Part shown: in pieces, positions 24,485 to 32,357 of the stretch | Layout of the letters: each line of letters starts with the position of its first letter | Numbering within the stretch: position 1 is the stretch's first letter | Source of the DNA: a bacterium | GTDB taxonomy: Bacteria > Zhuqueibacterota > Zhuqueibacteria > Zhuqueibacterales > Geothermadaptataceae | Direction of reading: 5' to 3' | DNA: 33,482 nucleotides | Assembly: GCA_024275575.1 (NCBI GenBank) | Contig: JAJRYV010000138.1 | Coordinates: 1-33,482, forward strand | The notes under the pieces: model-generated | What the model was told of the DNA's origin: nothing | The model's database searches: none | The model's input: the letters and a program-made list of their open reading frames with translations, nothing else | Program-made: the position numbers and the translations under genes

Positions 24485-26170
24485 ATGGAAGCTGACAAAG
24501 TTAAAAAATACTGTGCCTTTCCGCGAGTTGAATTGGCAGACCGGTTATGGCCGGGCAAAATCATTGAACAGGCGCCAACCTGGTGCAGCGTCGATTTGCG
24601 CGACGGCAATCAGGCGTTGCAGATTCCCATGGACCTCGAACGAAAGCTTAAATTATTCAATCTGCTGGTGCAAGTGGGATTTAAGGAAATCGAAGTGGGT
24701 TTTCCGGCGGCATCGGCGGTGGAGTTCGCTTTTGTACGCGAACTCATCGAAAGCAACCGTATTCCCGGGGATGTGACGATTCAGGTTTTGACCCAGGCGC
24801 GCGAACACCTGATCCGTAAAACATTCGAGGCCGTCGAAGGGGCGAAAAACGTCATCGTGCATTTGTATAACTCAACATCGACGGTGCAGCGGCGAGTAGT
24901 ATTTGGGGCGGCAAAGGCCGAGATTACAGCGATCGCCACAAAAGGCGCACATTTGATGCAGGAATTGAAATCGCGATCGAACAACCCCGGCATTCGTTTT
25001 CAATATTCGCCGGAGAGTTTTACCGCTACCGAACTCGATTATGCGTTGGAAATCTGTCACGCCGTACTTGAAATCTGGCAGCCATGTGCGACGAATAAAG
25101 TGATCATCAACCTGCCGGCAACAGTGGAAATTTGTCCGCCCAACATTCATGCAGACCAGATCGAATGGATGGGGCAACATCTGAAAAACCGCGAAAACCT
25201 CATCATCAGTCTGCACACGCACAACGACCGTGGCACCGCCGTTGCCGCTACCGAACTGGCATTGATGGCCGGCGCCGACCGGGTTGAGGGGACTTTGTTC
25301 GGCAACGGCGAGCGCACCGGCAATCTCGATATCGTCACAGTTGCACTCAATTTATTTTCCCAGGGCATCGATCCCGGGCTCGATTTTTCCAATATCAATC
25401 GAGTTCTGCAAACCTATGAGCACTGTACGCGCATGTCGGTTCACCCGCGCCATCCTTATTCGGGCGCACTGGTTTACACTGCTTTTTCCGGTTCCCATCA
25501 GGATGCCATCAGCAAAGGCATGGCGGCGCGGGGAACTGTCGGTTCACCGCTGTGGAACGTCCCCTATTTACCCATTGATCCCGGCGATGTCGGGCGGACT
25601 TATGAGAAGATTATCCGCATCAACAGCCAGTCGGGAAAAGGCGGTGTAGCGTACCTCATGGAACAGGAATTCGGGCTCAAGCTGCCGAAAACCATGCACC
25701 CGGAATTCGGGCGAATTGTGCAAAAAGTGACGGACAAAGAAGGCGGCGAATTGAATCCCAAAGCCATTCTCGATATTTTCAAAAAGGAATATCTGCAGAC
25801 CACCTCGCCTTACGCCTTAAAACAGTGTTCGATTCACACAGCCGCCGAAGAGGAAAGCAGCAACGCCAAAGCGAAAACCTCCATCAACGCCGTCGTCAAC
25901 ATGAACGGCGTGCAAACCTACATCGCCGGCAAAGGCAATGGGCCTATCGATGCTTTTGCCAACGGCCTGAAAGAGCAGCTCGATTTCGATTTCACCATCG
26001 AATCCTACGACGAGCATGCGGTGGAACACGGTTCATCGTCGCGCGCTGTTTCATATATCAGCTTGAAAGTTGGTGAAAAAACCGCCTTCGGCGCCGGACT
26101 CGATTCCAGTATCAGCCTGTCGTCGTTTAAAGCGATGCTGAGTGCGCTGAACCGGTTGGAAAACGTTTGA
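24485..26170 (+). CDS. leuA: 2-isopropylmalate synthase
   Basis: 561 residues; ribosome site AAAGGA. Catalyses acetyl-CoA + 2-oxoisovalerate to 2-isopropylmalate, the first committed step of leucine synthesis. The TIM-barrel domain carries TWCSVDLRDGNQAL (metal Asp 37) and the metal ligands H244 and H246 (LHTHNDRG), and FGNGERTGN. The C-terminal part (about 430-560, with SINAVVNMNG and HGSSSRAVSYISL) is the LeuA regulatory dimer domain for leucine feedback. Length and the early PTWCSVDLRDGNQAL context place it in the longer (type 2, actinobacterial-like) LeuA group. It stands alone, without leuBCD, downstream of a leucine leader and attenuator, so it is likely controlled both by attenuation and by feedback. 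Confidence 0.95.
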   Translation: MEADKVKKYCAFPRVELADRLWPGKIIEQAPTWCSVDLRDGNQALQIPMDLERKLKLFNLLVQVGFKEIEVGFPAASAVEFAFVRELIESNRIPGDVTIQVLTQAREHLIRKTFEAVEGAKNVIVHLYNSTSTVQRRVVFGAAKAEITAIATKGAHLMQELKSRSNNPGIRFQYSPESFTATELDYALEICHAVLEIWQPCATNKVIINLPATVEICPPNIHADQIEWMGQHLKNRENLIISLHTHNDRGTAVAATELALMAGADRVEGTLFGNGERTGNLDIVTVALNLFSQGIDPGLDFSNINRVLQTYEHCTRMSVHPRHPYSGALVYTAFSGSHQDAISKGMAARGTVGSPLWNVPYLPIDPGDVGRTYEKIIRINSQSGKGGVAYLMEQEFGLKLPKTMHPEFGRIVQKVTDKEGGELNPKAILDIFKKEYLQTTSPYALKQCSIHTAAEEESSNAKAKTSINAVVNMNGVQTYIAGKGNGPIDAFANGLKEQLDFDFTIESYDEHAVEHGSSSRAVSYISLKVGEKTAFGAGLDSSISLSSFKAMLSALNRLENV

Positions 26171-26210
26171 AAGTGGGCACGTGACCTGTCCCGTTTAAAC
26201 GTTATTTCCC

Positions 26211-26248
26211 TTGCATCTTGCCGGACTTGGTGTAAATTACACACCAAG
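26211..26248 (+). promoter_or_regulatory. pncB operon promoter with overlapping palindrome (candidate NrtR operator)
   Basis: TTGCAT (26211-26216) is followed 16 bases later by TAAATT (26233-26238), a fair -35/-10 pair. The -10 lies within the perfect palindrome GTGTAA-A-TTACAC (26230-26242). An overlapping inverted repeat CTTGGTGT/ACACCAAG spans 26226-26248. No T-run follows, so it is not a terminator. Since the operon encodes an NrtR-like repressor, this is the natural candidate for its binding site. That assignment is an inference. Confidence 0.6.
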
Positions 26249-26265
26249 ATTAACCGGAGAATGCG

Positions 26266-27747
26266 ATGAACACCTTAAAATCCCTCTATGGCCATTCGTT
26301 GGCGCTGCTCACCGATTTTTATCAACTGACGATGGCCTACGGTTTCTGGAAATCGCAGAAAGCGCACTATGAGGGCACCTACAATCTATACTTTCGCGCC
26401 AATCCGTTCAAGGGCGGATACACCATCGCCTGCGGTTTGCAGACAGCCATCGATTATGTAAAAAACTTCCATTTCACTGCTGACGACATCGCTTATCTGG
26501 CCACATTAAAAGGCAATGATAATTACCCGATTTTTGCCGCAGAATTTTTAAATTACCTGCAAAACCTGACTTTCTCCTGCGATATCGATGCCATGCCCGA
26601 AGGCACCGTCGTTTTCCCCAACGAACCGCTCGTGCGTATTACCGGACCGATCATCCAGTGTCAATTACTGGAAACACCGCTGCTGAACATCATCAATTTC
26701 CAAACACTCATCGCTTCGAAAGCGGCGCGTATTTGCCAGGCCACAAACGGTGAACCGGTGCTGGAATTCGGTCTGCGTCGCGCCCACGGCATCGACGGAG
26801 CGGCCACCGCCAGCCGCGCGGCCTACATCGGCGGCGTCGACGCCACCTCCAATGTTTTGGCCGGCCGGCTTTACAACATCCCGGTGCGCGGCACCCACGC
26901 CCATAGCTGGATCATGGCTTTCGAATCGGAAACCGAAGCTTTCGAAGAATACGCCCGCGCCATGCCCAACAACTGCATTTTTCTCGTTGATACCTACGAT
27001 ACGATTGCAGGCGTGCGCAAAGCAGTGCAGATCGGCAAAAAATTACAGATCAAAGGATTCAAGCTCGGCGGCATCCGCCTCGATTCGGGCGACCTGGCTT
27101 ATCTCAGCATTCAAGCGCGTGAAATTCTTGACAAAAACGGTTTCACCGAAGCCGTCATCGTCGCCAGCAACGATCTCGACGAAAAAATTATCGGCAGCCT
27201 GAAAGAGCAGGGTGCGAAAATCGGCGTTTGGGGCGTGGGCACACGTCTGGCGACCGCCTGGGATCAACCGGCGCTCGGCGGGGTTTACAAACTGGCAGCC
27301 CTGCGGCAGCCGGGTGACGATTGGCAGTATAAAATCAAACTGTCGGAACAACGTGAGAAGGTCTCCAACCCGGGCATCCATCAGGTGCGACGCTACAAAT
27401 ATCAGGGTGAATTTATCGCCGACGCGATTTATGACCTCAACATCAGCGATATAAAAAATCCCGTCATCATCGACCCGTTAGACTATACGCGGCAGAAGCT
27501 GATTCACGCTGATGCGGCATTCGAAGACCTGCTCAAACCCATTTTCCGCCAAGGCAATTTTGTTTATTCAGCCCCGACAATTCACCAGTCGCGGGAGTAC
27601 GCCCGAACCCAACTCGGTGGATTTCATGCCGGCATCAAACGCTTTGTCAATCCACATCAATATCCAGTGGGGCTGGAACGCAAACTCGACCAACTCAAAA
27701 CCAAACTCATATTTGAGGCACGGGGGAAAAATATGCGCGGGAATTGA
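26266..27747 (+). CDS. pncB: Nicotinate phosphoribosyltransferase
   Basis: 493 residues; ribosome site GGAG. Converts nicotinate + PRPP (with ATP) to nicotinate mononucleotide, the entry to Preiss-Handler NAD salvage. The start (LLTDFYQLTMAYGFWKSQ) and the block with YFRANPFKGGYTIACGL are typical of the longer NAPRTase family. Later motifs include EFGLRRAHGIDGA, GTHAHSWIMAF, LVDTYDT, KGFKLGGIRLDSGDLAYLS and ASNDLDE, which form the nucleotide and PRPP sites. It is the first gene of the NAD operon, preceded by the palindrome-bearing promoter. Confidence 0.96.
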   Translation: MNTLKSLYGHSLALLTDFYQLTMAYGFWKSQKAHYEGTYNLYFRANPFKGGYTIACGLQTAIDYVKNFHFTADDIAYLATLKGNDNYPIFAAEFLNYLQNLTFSCDIDAMPEGTVVFPNEPLVRITGPIIQCQLLETPLLNIINFQTLIASKAARICQATNGEPVLEFGLRRAHGIDGAATASRAAYIGGVDATSNVLAGRLYNIPVRGTHAHSWIMAFESETEAFEEYARAMPNNCIFLVDTYDTIAGVRKAVQIGKKLQIKGFKLGGIRLDSGDLAYLSIQAREILDKNGFTEAVIVASNDLDEKIIGSLKEQGAKIGVWGVGTRLATAWDQPALGGVYKLAALRQPGDDWQYKIKLSEQREKVSNPGIHQVRRYKYQGEFIADAIYDLNISDIKNPVIIDPLDYTRQKLIHADAAFEDLLKPIFRQGNFVYSAPTIHQSREYARTQLGGFHAGIKRFVNPHQYPVGLERKLDQLKTKLIFEARGKNMRGN

Positions 27748-27821
27748 GATGAATAAATTCATTAAAAATCGGTGTCAATCCATGGCTAAAAAACCCATCA
27801 TTTCAGCAAAAAGCGATAAAG

Positions 27822-29825
27822 ATGAAACCAGTTAAAATCGCTGCCGCGGCGCTCAACCAGACACCGCTCGCTTGGGACAGCAATCGCAAAAGCATACTGC
27901 AAGCCATTGCACGGGCGAAAAGAGAAAAAGTGGCCATTCTCTGTCTCCCCGAACTCTGCATCACCGGCTATGGCTGCGAGGATATGTTCCATTCTCACAG
28001 TCTGCACCAGCGGGCGCTCGATGAACTTTTCGAAATCGCAAATGCCTGCCGCGATATCATCGTTGCGGTCGGTCTGCCGCTGGCGTTGCAGAATGGCGTT
28101 TTCAATACGGCTTGTCTCGTCGCCAATGGCAAAATCAGCGGGTTTACTGCGAAACAGTTTCTCGCCGGAGATGGTGTGCACTATGAAAACCGCTGGTTCA
28201 AACCCTGGCCTGCGGGCGTAAAAACGATGTTGGAGCACGCTGGCGAAACCTGGCCGGTTGGTGATATTTTCTTCGATTGCGACGGCATCAAAATCGGTTT
28301 TGAAATCTGTGAAGACGCCTGGGTGGGCAACCGTTCCGGCAGCCGGTTGGCGCAGTTTGGCGTCGATGTGATTCTCAATCCCAGCGCCAGTCATTTTGCT
28401 TTTGGCAAACATGAAATCCGCAAACGCTATGCGCTTGAGGGTTCGCGCGCTTTTAATGCCACTTATGTTTACTGCAATATGCTGGGCAATGAAGCTGGGC
28501 GTGTCATTTACGACGGTGGTTGCCTGATTGCCAGCGCAGGGAAAATGCTCGCCGACGGCCCGTTGTTTTCTTACCGCGATTTCGAACTGACGACGGCGGT
28601 CGTCGACTTGCAATTACCGCGTTTAAATCAGATGCGCATCAGCAGTTTTCAACCCGAGCTCAAAGAATGTGGCCGGCGAATCGCTGTCGATTGTCGTATC
28701 GAACTATCACCTGAAACGATCACCTCCCCCCTGCTCGATCCACTCAAAGCCACGGCAAAAGAGGAAGAATTCAGCCACGCCGTCACGCTGGGTCTGTTCG
28801 ATTATATGCGTAAAAGCCACTCAAACGGTTTTGTGGTTTCCCTCAGTGGCGGCGCCGATTCATCCGCCACCGCATGCCTCATTCATTTAATGATCGAAAG
28901 GGCAGGCAAAACACTCGGATTCTCTCATTTGCGCAAAAAACTGGCCTATCTGCCGGACAGTGAAAAGATCAAATCGCTCAAACAGCTCAAACACAAACTT
29001 TTGTTGTGTGTTTATCAGGCAACGCGCAACAGTTCAGATATCACCAAAAATGCCGCACAGAAACTGGCTGCCGCCATCAATGCTGATTTTTATACCCTTG
29101 AAATTGACGAGCTGGTGGAAGGTTATAAAAATATTATCAGCGGCGCTATCGGGCGGCCGCTTTCGTGGGAAAAGGACGATATCGCACTGCAAAATATTCA
29201 GGCGCGTGTGCGGGCGCCGGGCGTCTGGCTACTCGCCAATATTCGTAGCGCCCTGCTGCTCTCCACCAGCAACCGCTCCGAGGCTGCGGTAGGTTACGCC
29301 ACGATGGATGGCGATACCAGCGGCGGCCTCTCCCCAATCGCCGGCATCGACAAAAATTATCTGCGCCACTGGTTGCGCTGGTTGGAAAAATCCGGCCCAG
29401 CAGACCTGGCGCCGGTTCCTGCTTTAAGTCTCGTCAATGCCCAGCAGCCGACCGCCGAGCTGCGTCCGGCGAGCAGCAGGCAAACCGATGAAGATGATCT
29501 CATGCCCTACGAAATTCTCGATGCCATCGAGCGCGCGGCGATTCGCGACAAGAGATCACCTGTTGAGACTTTGCAAATTCTCCGGCATAAATTTACCGTT
29601 TATGCGGATGCGGATTTGCTTTTATGGAACGAATGCTTTTTCCGGCTCTGGGCGCGCAATCAGTGGAAACGGGAGCGCTACGCCCCATCATTTCATCTCG
29701 ATGATGAAAATCTCGACCCCAAAACATGGTGCCGTTTTCCCATTCTTTCCGGCGGTTTTGAAAAGGAGTTGCAGGAAATGCACGATTTCGCCAATGCCGC
29801 GAACAGGAAAAATCCGGGGGAATGA
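27822..29825 (+). CDS. nadE: Glutamine-dependent NAD+ synthetase
   Basis: 667 residues. Converts nicotinate adenine dinucleotide to NAD using glutamine nitrogen and ATP. The N-terminal nitrilase-type glutaminase domain (1-280) has the catalytic Glu 44 (LPELCITGYG) and nucleophile C163 (FEICEDAWVG). The C-terminal synthetase domain has the ATP-pyrophosphatase P-loop S342-GGADSS and STSNRSEAAVGYATMDGD. The start has a poor ribosome site (AAAGCGATAAAG), and the frame is preceded by a 28-codon open frame that begins at the pncB stop and ends across the nadE start, so translation may depend on coupling. The gene ends in an ATGA overlap with the next gene. Confidence 0.96.
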   Translation: MKPVKIAAAALNQTPLAWDSNRKSILQAIARAKREKVAILCLPELCITGYGCEDMFHSHSLHQRALDELFEIANACRDIIVAVGLPLALQNGVFNTACLVANGKISGFTAKQFLAGDGVHYENRWFKPWPAGVKTMLEHAGETWPVGDIFFDCDGIKIGFEICEDAWVGNRSGSRLAQFGVDVILNPSASHFAFGKHEIRKRYALEGSRAFNATYVYCNMLGNEAGRVIYDGGCLIASAGKMLADGPLFSYRDFELTTAVVDLQLPRLNQMRISSFQPELKECGRRIAVDCRIELSPETITSPLLDPLKATAKEEEFSHAVTLGLFDYMRKSHSNGFVVSLSGGADSSATACLIHLMIERAGKTLGFSHLRKKLAYLPDSEKIKSLKQLKHKLLLCVYQATRNSSDITKNAAQKLAAAINADFYTLEIDELVEGYKNIISGAIGRPLSWEKDDIALQNIQARVRAPGVWLLANIRSALLLSTSNRSEAAVGYATMDGDTSGGLSPIAGIDKNYLRHWLRWLEKSGPADLAPVPALSLVNAQQPTAELRPASSRQTDEDDLMPYEILDAIERAAIRDKRSPVETLQILRHKFTVYADADLLLWNECFFRLWARNQWKRERYAPSFHLDDENLDPKTWCRFPILSGGFEKELQEMHDFANAANRKNPGE

Positions 29826-30514
29826 TGTCATTTGCATATGATTATCCCCGCCCCAGCGTGACTGCTGACTGCATCATTTTCGGGCTAGCGAACAGGCAAC
29901 TCAATGTTTTACTCATCGAGCGAAAAAGTGAACCCTTTAAAGGCTGCTGGGCATTTCCGGGAGGATTCGTCGCGGAAAACGAACCGCTGCAGGCAGCAGC
30001 CAAACGCGAGTTGGCAGAAGAAACCGGGCTGGAGAATATTTTTCTCGAGCAATTATATACCTTCGGTAATCCCGGCCGGGACCCGCGCGGCCATACCATC
30101 ACCGTTGCCTATTTTGGTTTGGTGGCGCTCAATGAATATCAGCCACATGCGGCCTCGGATGCAGTGCGTGCGCAGTGGTTTGCAGTGAATGCCTTGCCGC
30201 CGCTCGTTTTTGACCATGAACAGATTTTTGCCGTTGCGCTATCACGATTAAAAAGTAAAGTCCGCTATCAGCCCATCGGATTTGAATTATTACCGAAAAA
30301 ATTCACCCTGACGCAATTGCAGCAGCTCTATGAAACCATTCTCGAAAAACCGCTCGACAAACGCAATTTTCGCAAAAAAATCGACCGGCTGAACCTGCTG
30401 GTCGATTTAAAAGAGAGACAGACCGAGGTGCCCCACCGCGCTGCCCGGCTTTTCAGTTTTGATGAAAAAAGATATTTAACCCTGAAAGAAGAAGGTTTTA
30501 ATTTTGAAATCTGA
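29822..30514 (+). CDS. nrtR: NrtR-type Nudix transcriptional repressor of NAD metabolism
   Basis: 230 residues. The N-terminal Nudix domain carries an intact box G48-x5-E54-x7-R62-E-L-A-E-E-T-G-L70. The C-terminal winged-helix region reads FTLTQLQQLYETILEKPLDKRNFRKKI, the signature of the NrtR/COG4111 family. NrtR repressors bind ADP-ribose or related NAD products and then release DNA. The complete Nudix box suggests possible ADP-ribose pyrophosphatase activity as well. The start overlaps nadE by four bases (ATGA), which indicates tight coupling. A location inside the pnc/nad operon argues for autoregulation of NAD salvage. Confidence 0.9.
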   Translation: MMSFAYDYPRPSVTADCIIFGLANRQLNVLLIERKSEPFKGCWAFPGGFVAENEPLQAAAKRELAEETGLENIFLEQLYTFGNPGRDPRGHTITVAYFGLVALNEYQPHAASDAVRAQWFAVNALPPLVFDHEQIFAVALSRLKSKVRYQPIGFELLPKKFTLTQLQQLYETILEKPLDKRNFRKKIDRLNLLVDLKERQTEVPHRAARLFSFDEKRYLTLKEEGFNFEI

Positions 30515-30558
30515 CTGTGGGGCAGGCAATGCTCACAAGTCAAAAACGAGGAAAACCA

Positions 30559-31170
30559 ATGCACGCACTTTTACTCATCGATATCCAAAATGATTTTATG
30601 CCCGGCGGAGCGCTGGCGGTTAAAGAGGGCGATCAAATCATCCCGGTTGTCAATGCGCTGCAGGAAAAATTCGAGCTGGTGATCGCAACACAGGATTGGC
30701 ACCCGCAAAACCACGGCAGTTTTGCCGCAAATCATGCAGGAAAAAATATCGGAGAGATTATTGAGCTCAACGGATTACCACAAATTTTATGGCCGGTGCA
30801 CTGTGTGCAGAATTCACCGGGAGCAGCTTTTCACCCCGGTTTGAATACGAAAAAAATTAAACACACCATCGTCAAAGGCACCGATCCGGGAATCGACAGC
30901 TACAGTGGATTTTTCGATAACGGCCATAAAAAAGCGACCGGTCTCGAAGAATATCTCAAACAAAAAGGCGTCGATTCAGTCTCACTGTGCGGGCTCGCAA
31001 CCGACTATTGTGTCAAATTTTCAGCGCTCGATGCAGCCGAACTCGGTTTCAAAACAACGTTGATCCGCGATGCCTGTCGCGGCGTCGAGCTTTCCCCCGG
31101 GGATACGGAACAGGCAATCTGTGAAATGAAAGCAACAGGAGTGCAGATTACCGACAGCAGCGTCGTTTAA
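30559..31170 (+). CDS. pncA: Nicotinamidase
   Basis: 203 residues from ATG 30559 (AGGA eight bases upstream); an in-frame ATG at 30517 lacks support. Hydrolyses nicotinamide to nicotinate, supplying PncB. The catalytic triad is D8 (LLIDIQNDF), K106 and C151 (ATDYCVKF); the metal site is D46, H48 and H52 (QDWHPQNHGSF). LWPVHCVQNSPGA is also typical of the family. It is the last gene of the pncB-nadE-nrtR-pncA operon. Confidence 0.96.
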   Translation: MHALLLIDIQNDFMPGGALAVKEGDQIIPVVNALQEKFELVIATQDWHPQNHGSFAANHAGKNIGEIIELNGLPQILWPVHCVQNSPGAAFHPGLNTKKIKHTIVKGTDPGIDSYSGFFDNGHKKATGLEEYLKQKGVDSVSLCGLATDYCVKFSALDAAELGFKTTLIRDACRGVELSPGDTEQAICEMKATGVQITDSSVV

Positions 31171-31221
31171 TAAGTACATTTGACGTTTAATAAATAGTGG
31201 CAGGTTTGAACGTTGAAAGGT

Positions 31222-31363
31222 ATCTGTTCGGCCATATCTGCTTGGCGGGATTTTCTTCCTGTTTGTCAACCCGTAGAATCCCACCACCGACTCTGTCGGG
31301 AATTCCTTGCCGGGGCAGCACGTGCGCTTAAATCCCCGACGAGCATATCCTGGCTGAACAGAT
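31222..31363. repeat. 142-bp element with inverted ends and internal hairpins (MITE-like or structured RNA)
   Basis: The ends ATCTGTTCGGCC (31222-31233) and GGCTGAACAGAT (31352-31363) pair at 11 of 12 positions. Inside, GGCGGGATT (31244-31252) pairs with AATCCCACC (31277-31285) at 8 of 9, and CCGAC-TCT-GTCGG (31287-31299) forms a hairpin that competes with GTCGGG (31295-31300) pairing to CCCGAC (31335-31340). The element fills most of the gap between pncA and the next gene. The GC-rich, multibranched form fits a miniature mobile element or an RNA. No target-site duplication is clear, and no second copy is in the window. Confidence 0.5.
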
Positions 31364-31413
31364 GGCGAATGGTCGGGAAATATTTGATCGTTTAAGAATT
31401 TAAGGATTGCATT

Positions 31414-32070
31414 GTGGTGACGAATCGTGCAGCGTGGTGGATACTCTTTTTTGTTTTTTTTGTCGTTATCGCTGTTTTAGCTGGCAACATCTGGATCATT
31501 GCACGCACGGATGAACGAATTTTTTCAGGCGACGAATTGGCCAACTTGCCCGAGAACTCGACAGCCCTGGTGCTCGGCACCTCCAAATTTCGTTCAAACG
31601 GTGCGCCCAACCCATATTTTGCCAATCGCATAAAAGCTGCGGCCACACTCTATCATCAGGGCAAACTCAAACAACTCCTGCTCAGTGGTTCGAGCCAGGA
31701 ATCATATTACAACGAACCGCGTGCCATGCGCAAGGCGTTGTTAAAGCTGGGCGTACCCGATTCGATTATCACACTGGACCCGGAAGGATATCGCACTTTC
31801 ACCAGTATTCTGCGGGCACGCGAGGCTTTTCATATCGACACCGTCACCGTGATTTCGAACCGCTTTCACCTGTATCGCGCCCTGTTTATAGCCCAGCAAA
31901 ATGAAGTGCAGGCCATCGGTTATGCCTGCGAACAGGTGCCACTGCGAACTTCATTCCCCACCCGCCTGCGTGAATTGGTCGCACGTGTTCGCGCCCTCAT
32001 CGATATCTATATTTTTCATACCAGCGCTGTGGATTTATCAAAACCGGCAGCGGGCAAAACCACGCAATAA
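31414..32070 (+). CDS. SanA/DUF218 family membrane protein
   Basis: 218 residues with a GTG start (AAGGA seven bases upstream). An N-terminal membrane helix (about 8-28) anchors a DUF218 domain containing ALVLGTSKFRSNGAPNPYFANRI, LLLSGSSQESYYNEPRAMRKAL, GYRTFTSILRARE and ISNRFHLYRALFIAQ. These align by eye with E. coli SanA (vancomycin high-temperature sensitivity protein), which affects envelope barrier function. The domain is periplasmic if the helix is an N-in anchor. The biochemical activity of the family is not established. Confidence 0.88.
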   Translation: MVTNRAAWWILFFVFFVVIAVLAGNIWIIARTDERIFSGDELANLPENSTALVLGTSKFRSNGAPNPYFANRIKAAATLYHQGKLKQLLLSGSSQESYYNEPRAMRKALLKLGVPDSIITLDPEGYRTFTSILRAREAFHIDTVTVISNRFHLYRALFIAQQNEVQAIGYACEQVPLRTSFPTRLRELVARVRALIDIYIFHTSAVDLSKPAAGKTTQ

Positions 32071-32195
32071 AGCCGGTTTATCCGGGTTTATAATTTCGCG
32101 GGATTTTTTACAACGATTTACACTGGACTCCTGTCTATCACGGGTAATACTTAATTGCCTCAATTCAATGAACGCAAAAATCCTGTGAGATAATC

Positions 32196-32283
32196 ACCCT
32201 TGCGAAGGATAGAAAACATACCTAAACTGATCGGAATCCTGATGCAGATGACCTTTTATTTGAAGGTGAAGCTTCGCAAGGGT
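32196..32283. repeat. 88-bp element bounded by a perfect 12-bp inverted repeat
   Basis: ACCCTTGCGAAG (32196-32207) and CTTCGCAAGGGT (32272-32283) are perfectly complementary with 64 bases between them; ACCTT-N7-AAGGT forms an inner hairpin near the right arm. It lies about 75 bp before the M13 peptidase start. It could be a miniature transposable element or a structured leader. No second copy is in the window. Confidence 0.5.
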
Positions 32284-32357
32284 CAACAGTGCCCCTGGAT
32301 AACGTACAAAGCGGCGCATCTGAATTGATTGACTAAAACTGTTTTTTGGAGGAGGAA

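Noticed and set aside
27749-27835. 28-codon frame bridging pncB and nadE
   Set aside because: It begins next to the pncB stop and ends across the nadE start, so it could couple translation. It has no recognisable product and no independent evidence, so it is mentioned under nadE only.
31213-31395. Plus-strand 60-codon frame over the inverted-repeat element
   Set aside because: It lies inside a strongly structured repeat-like element, has a weak start and no family resemblance; more likely a chance frame.
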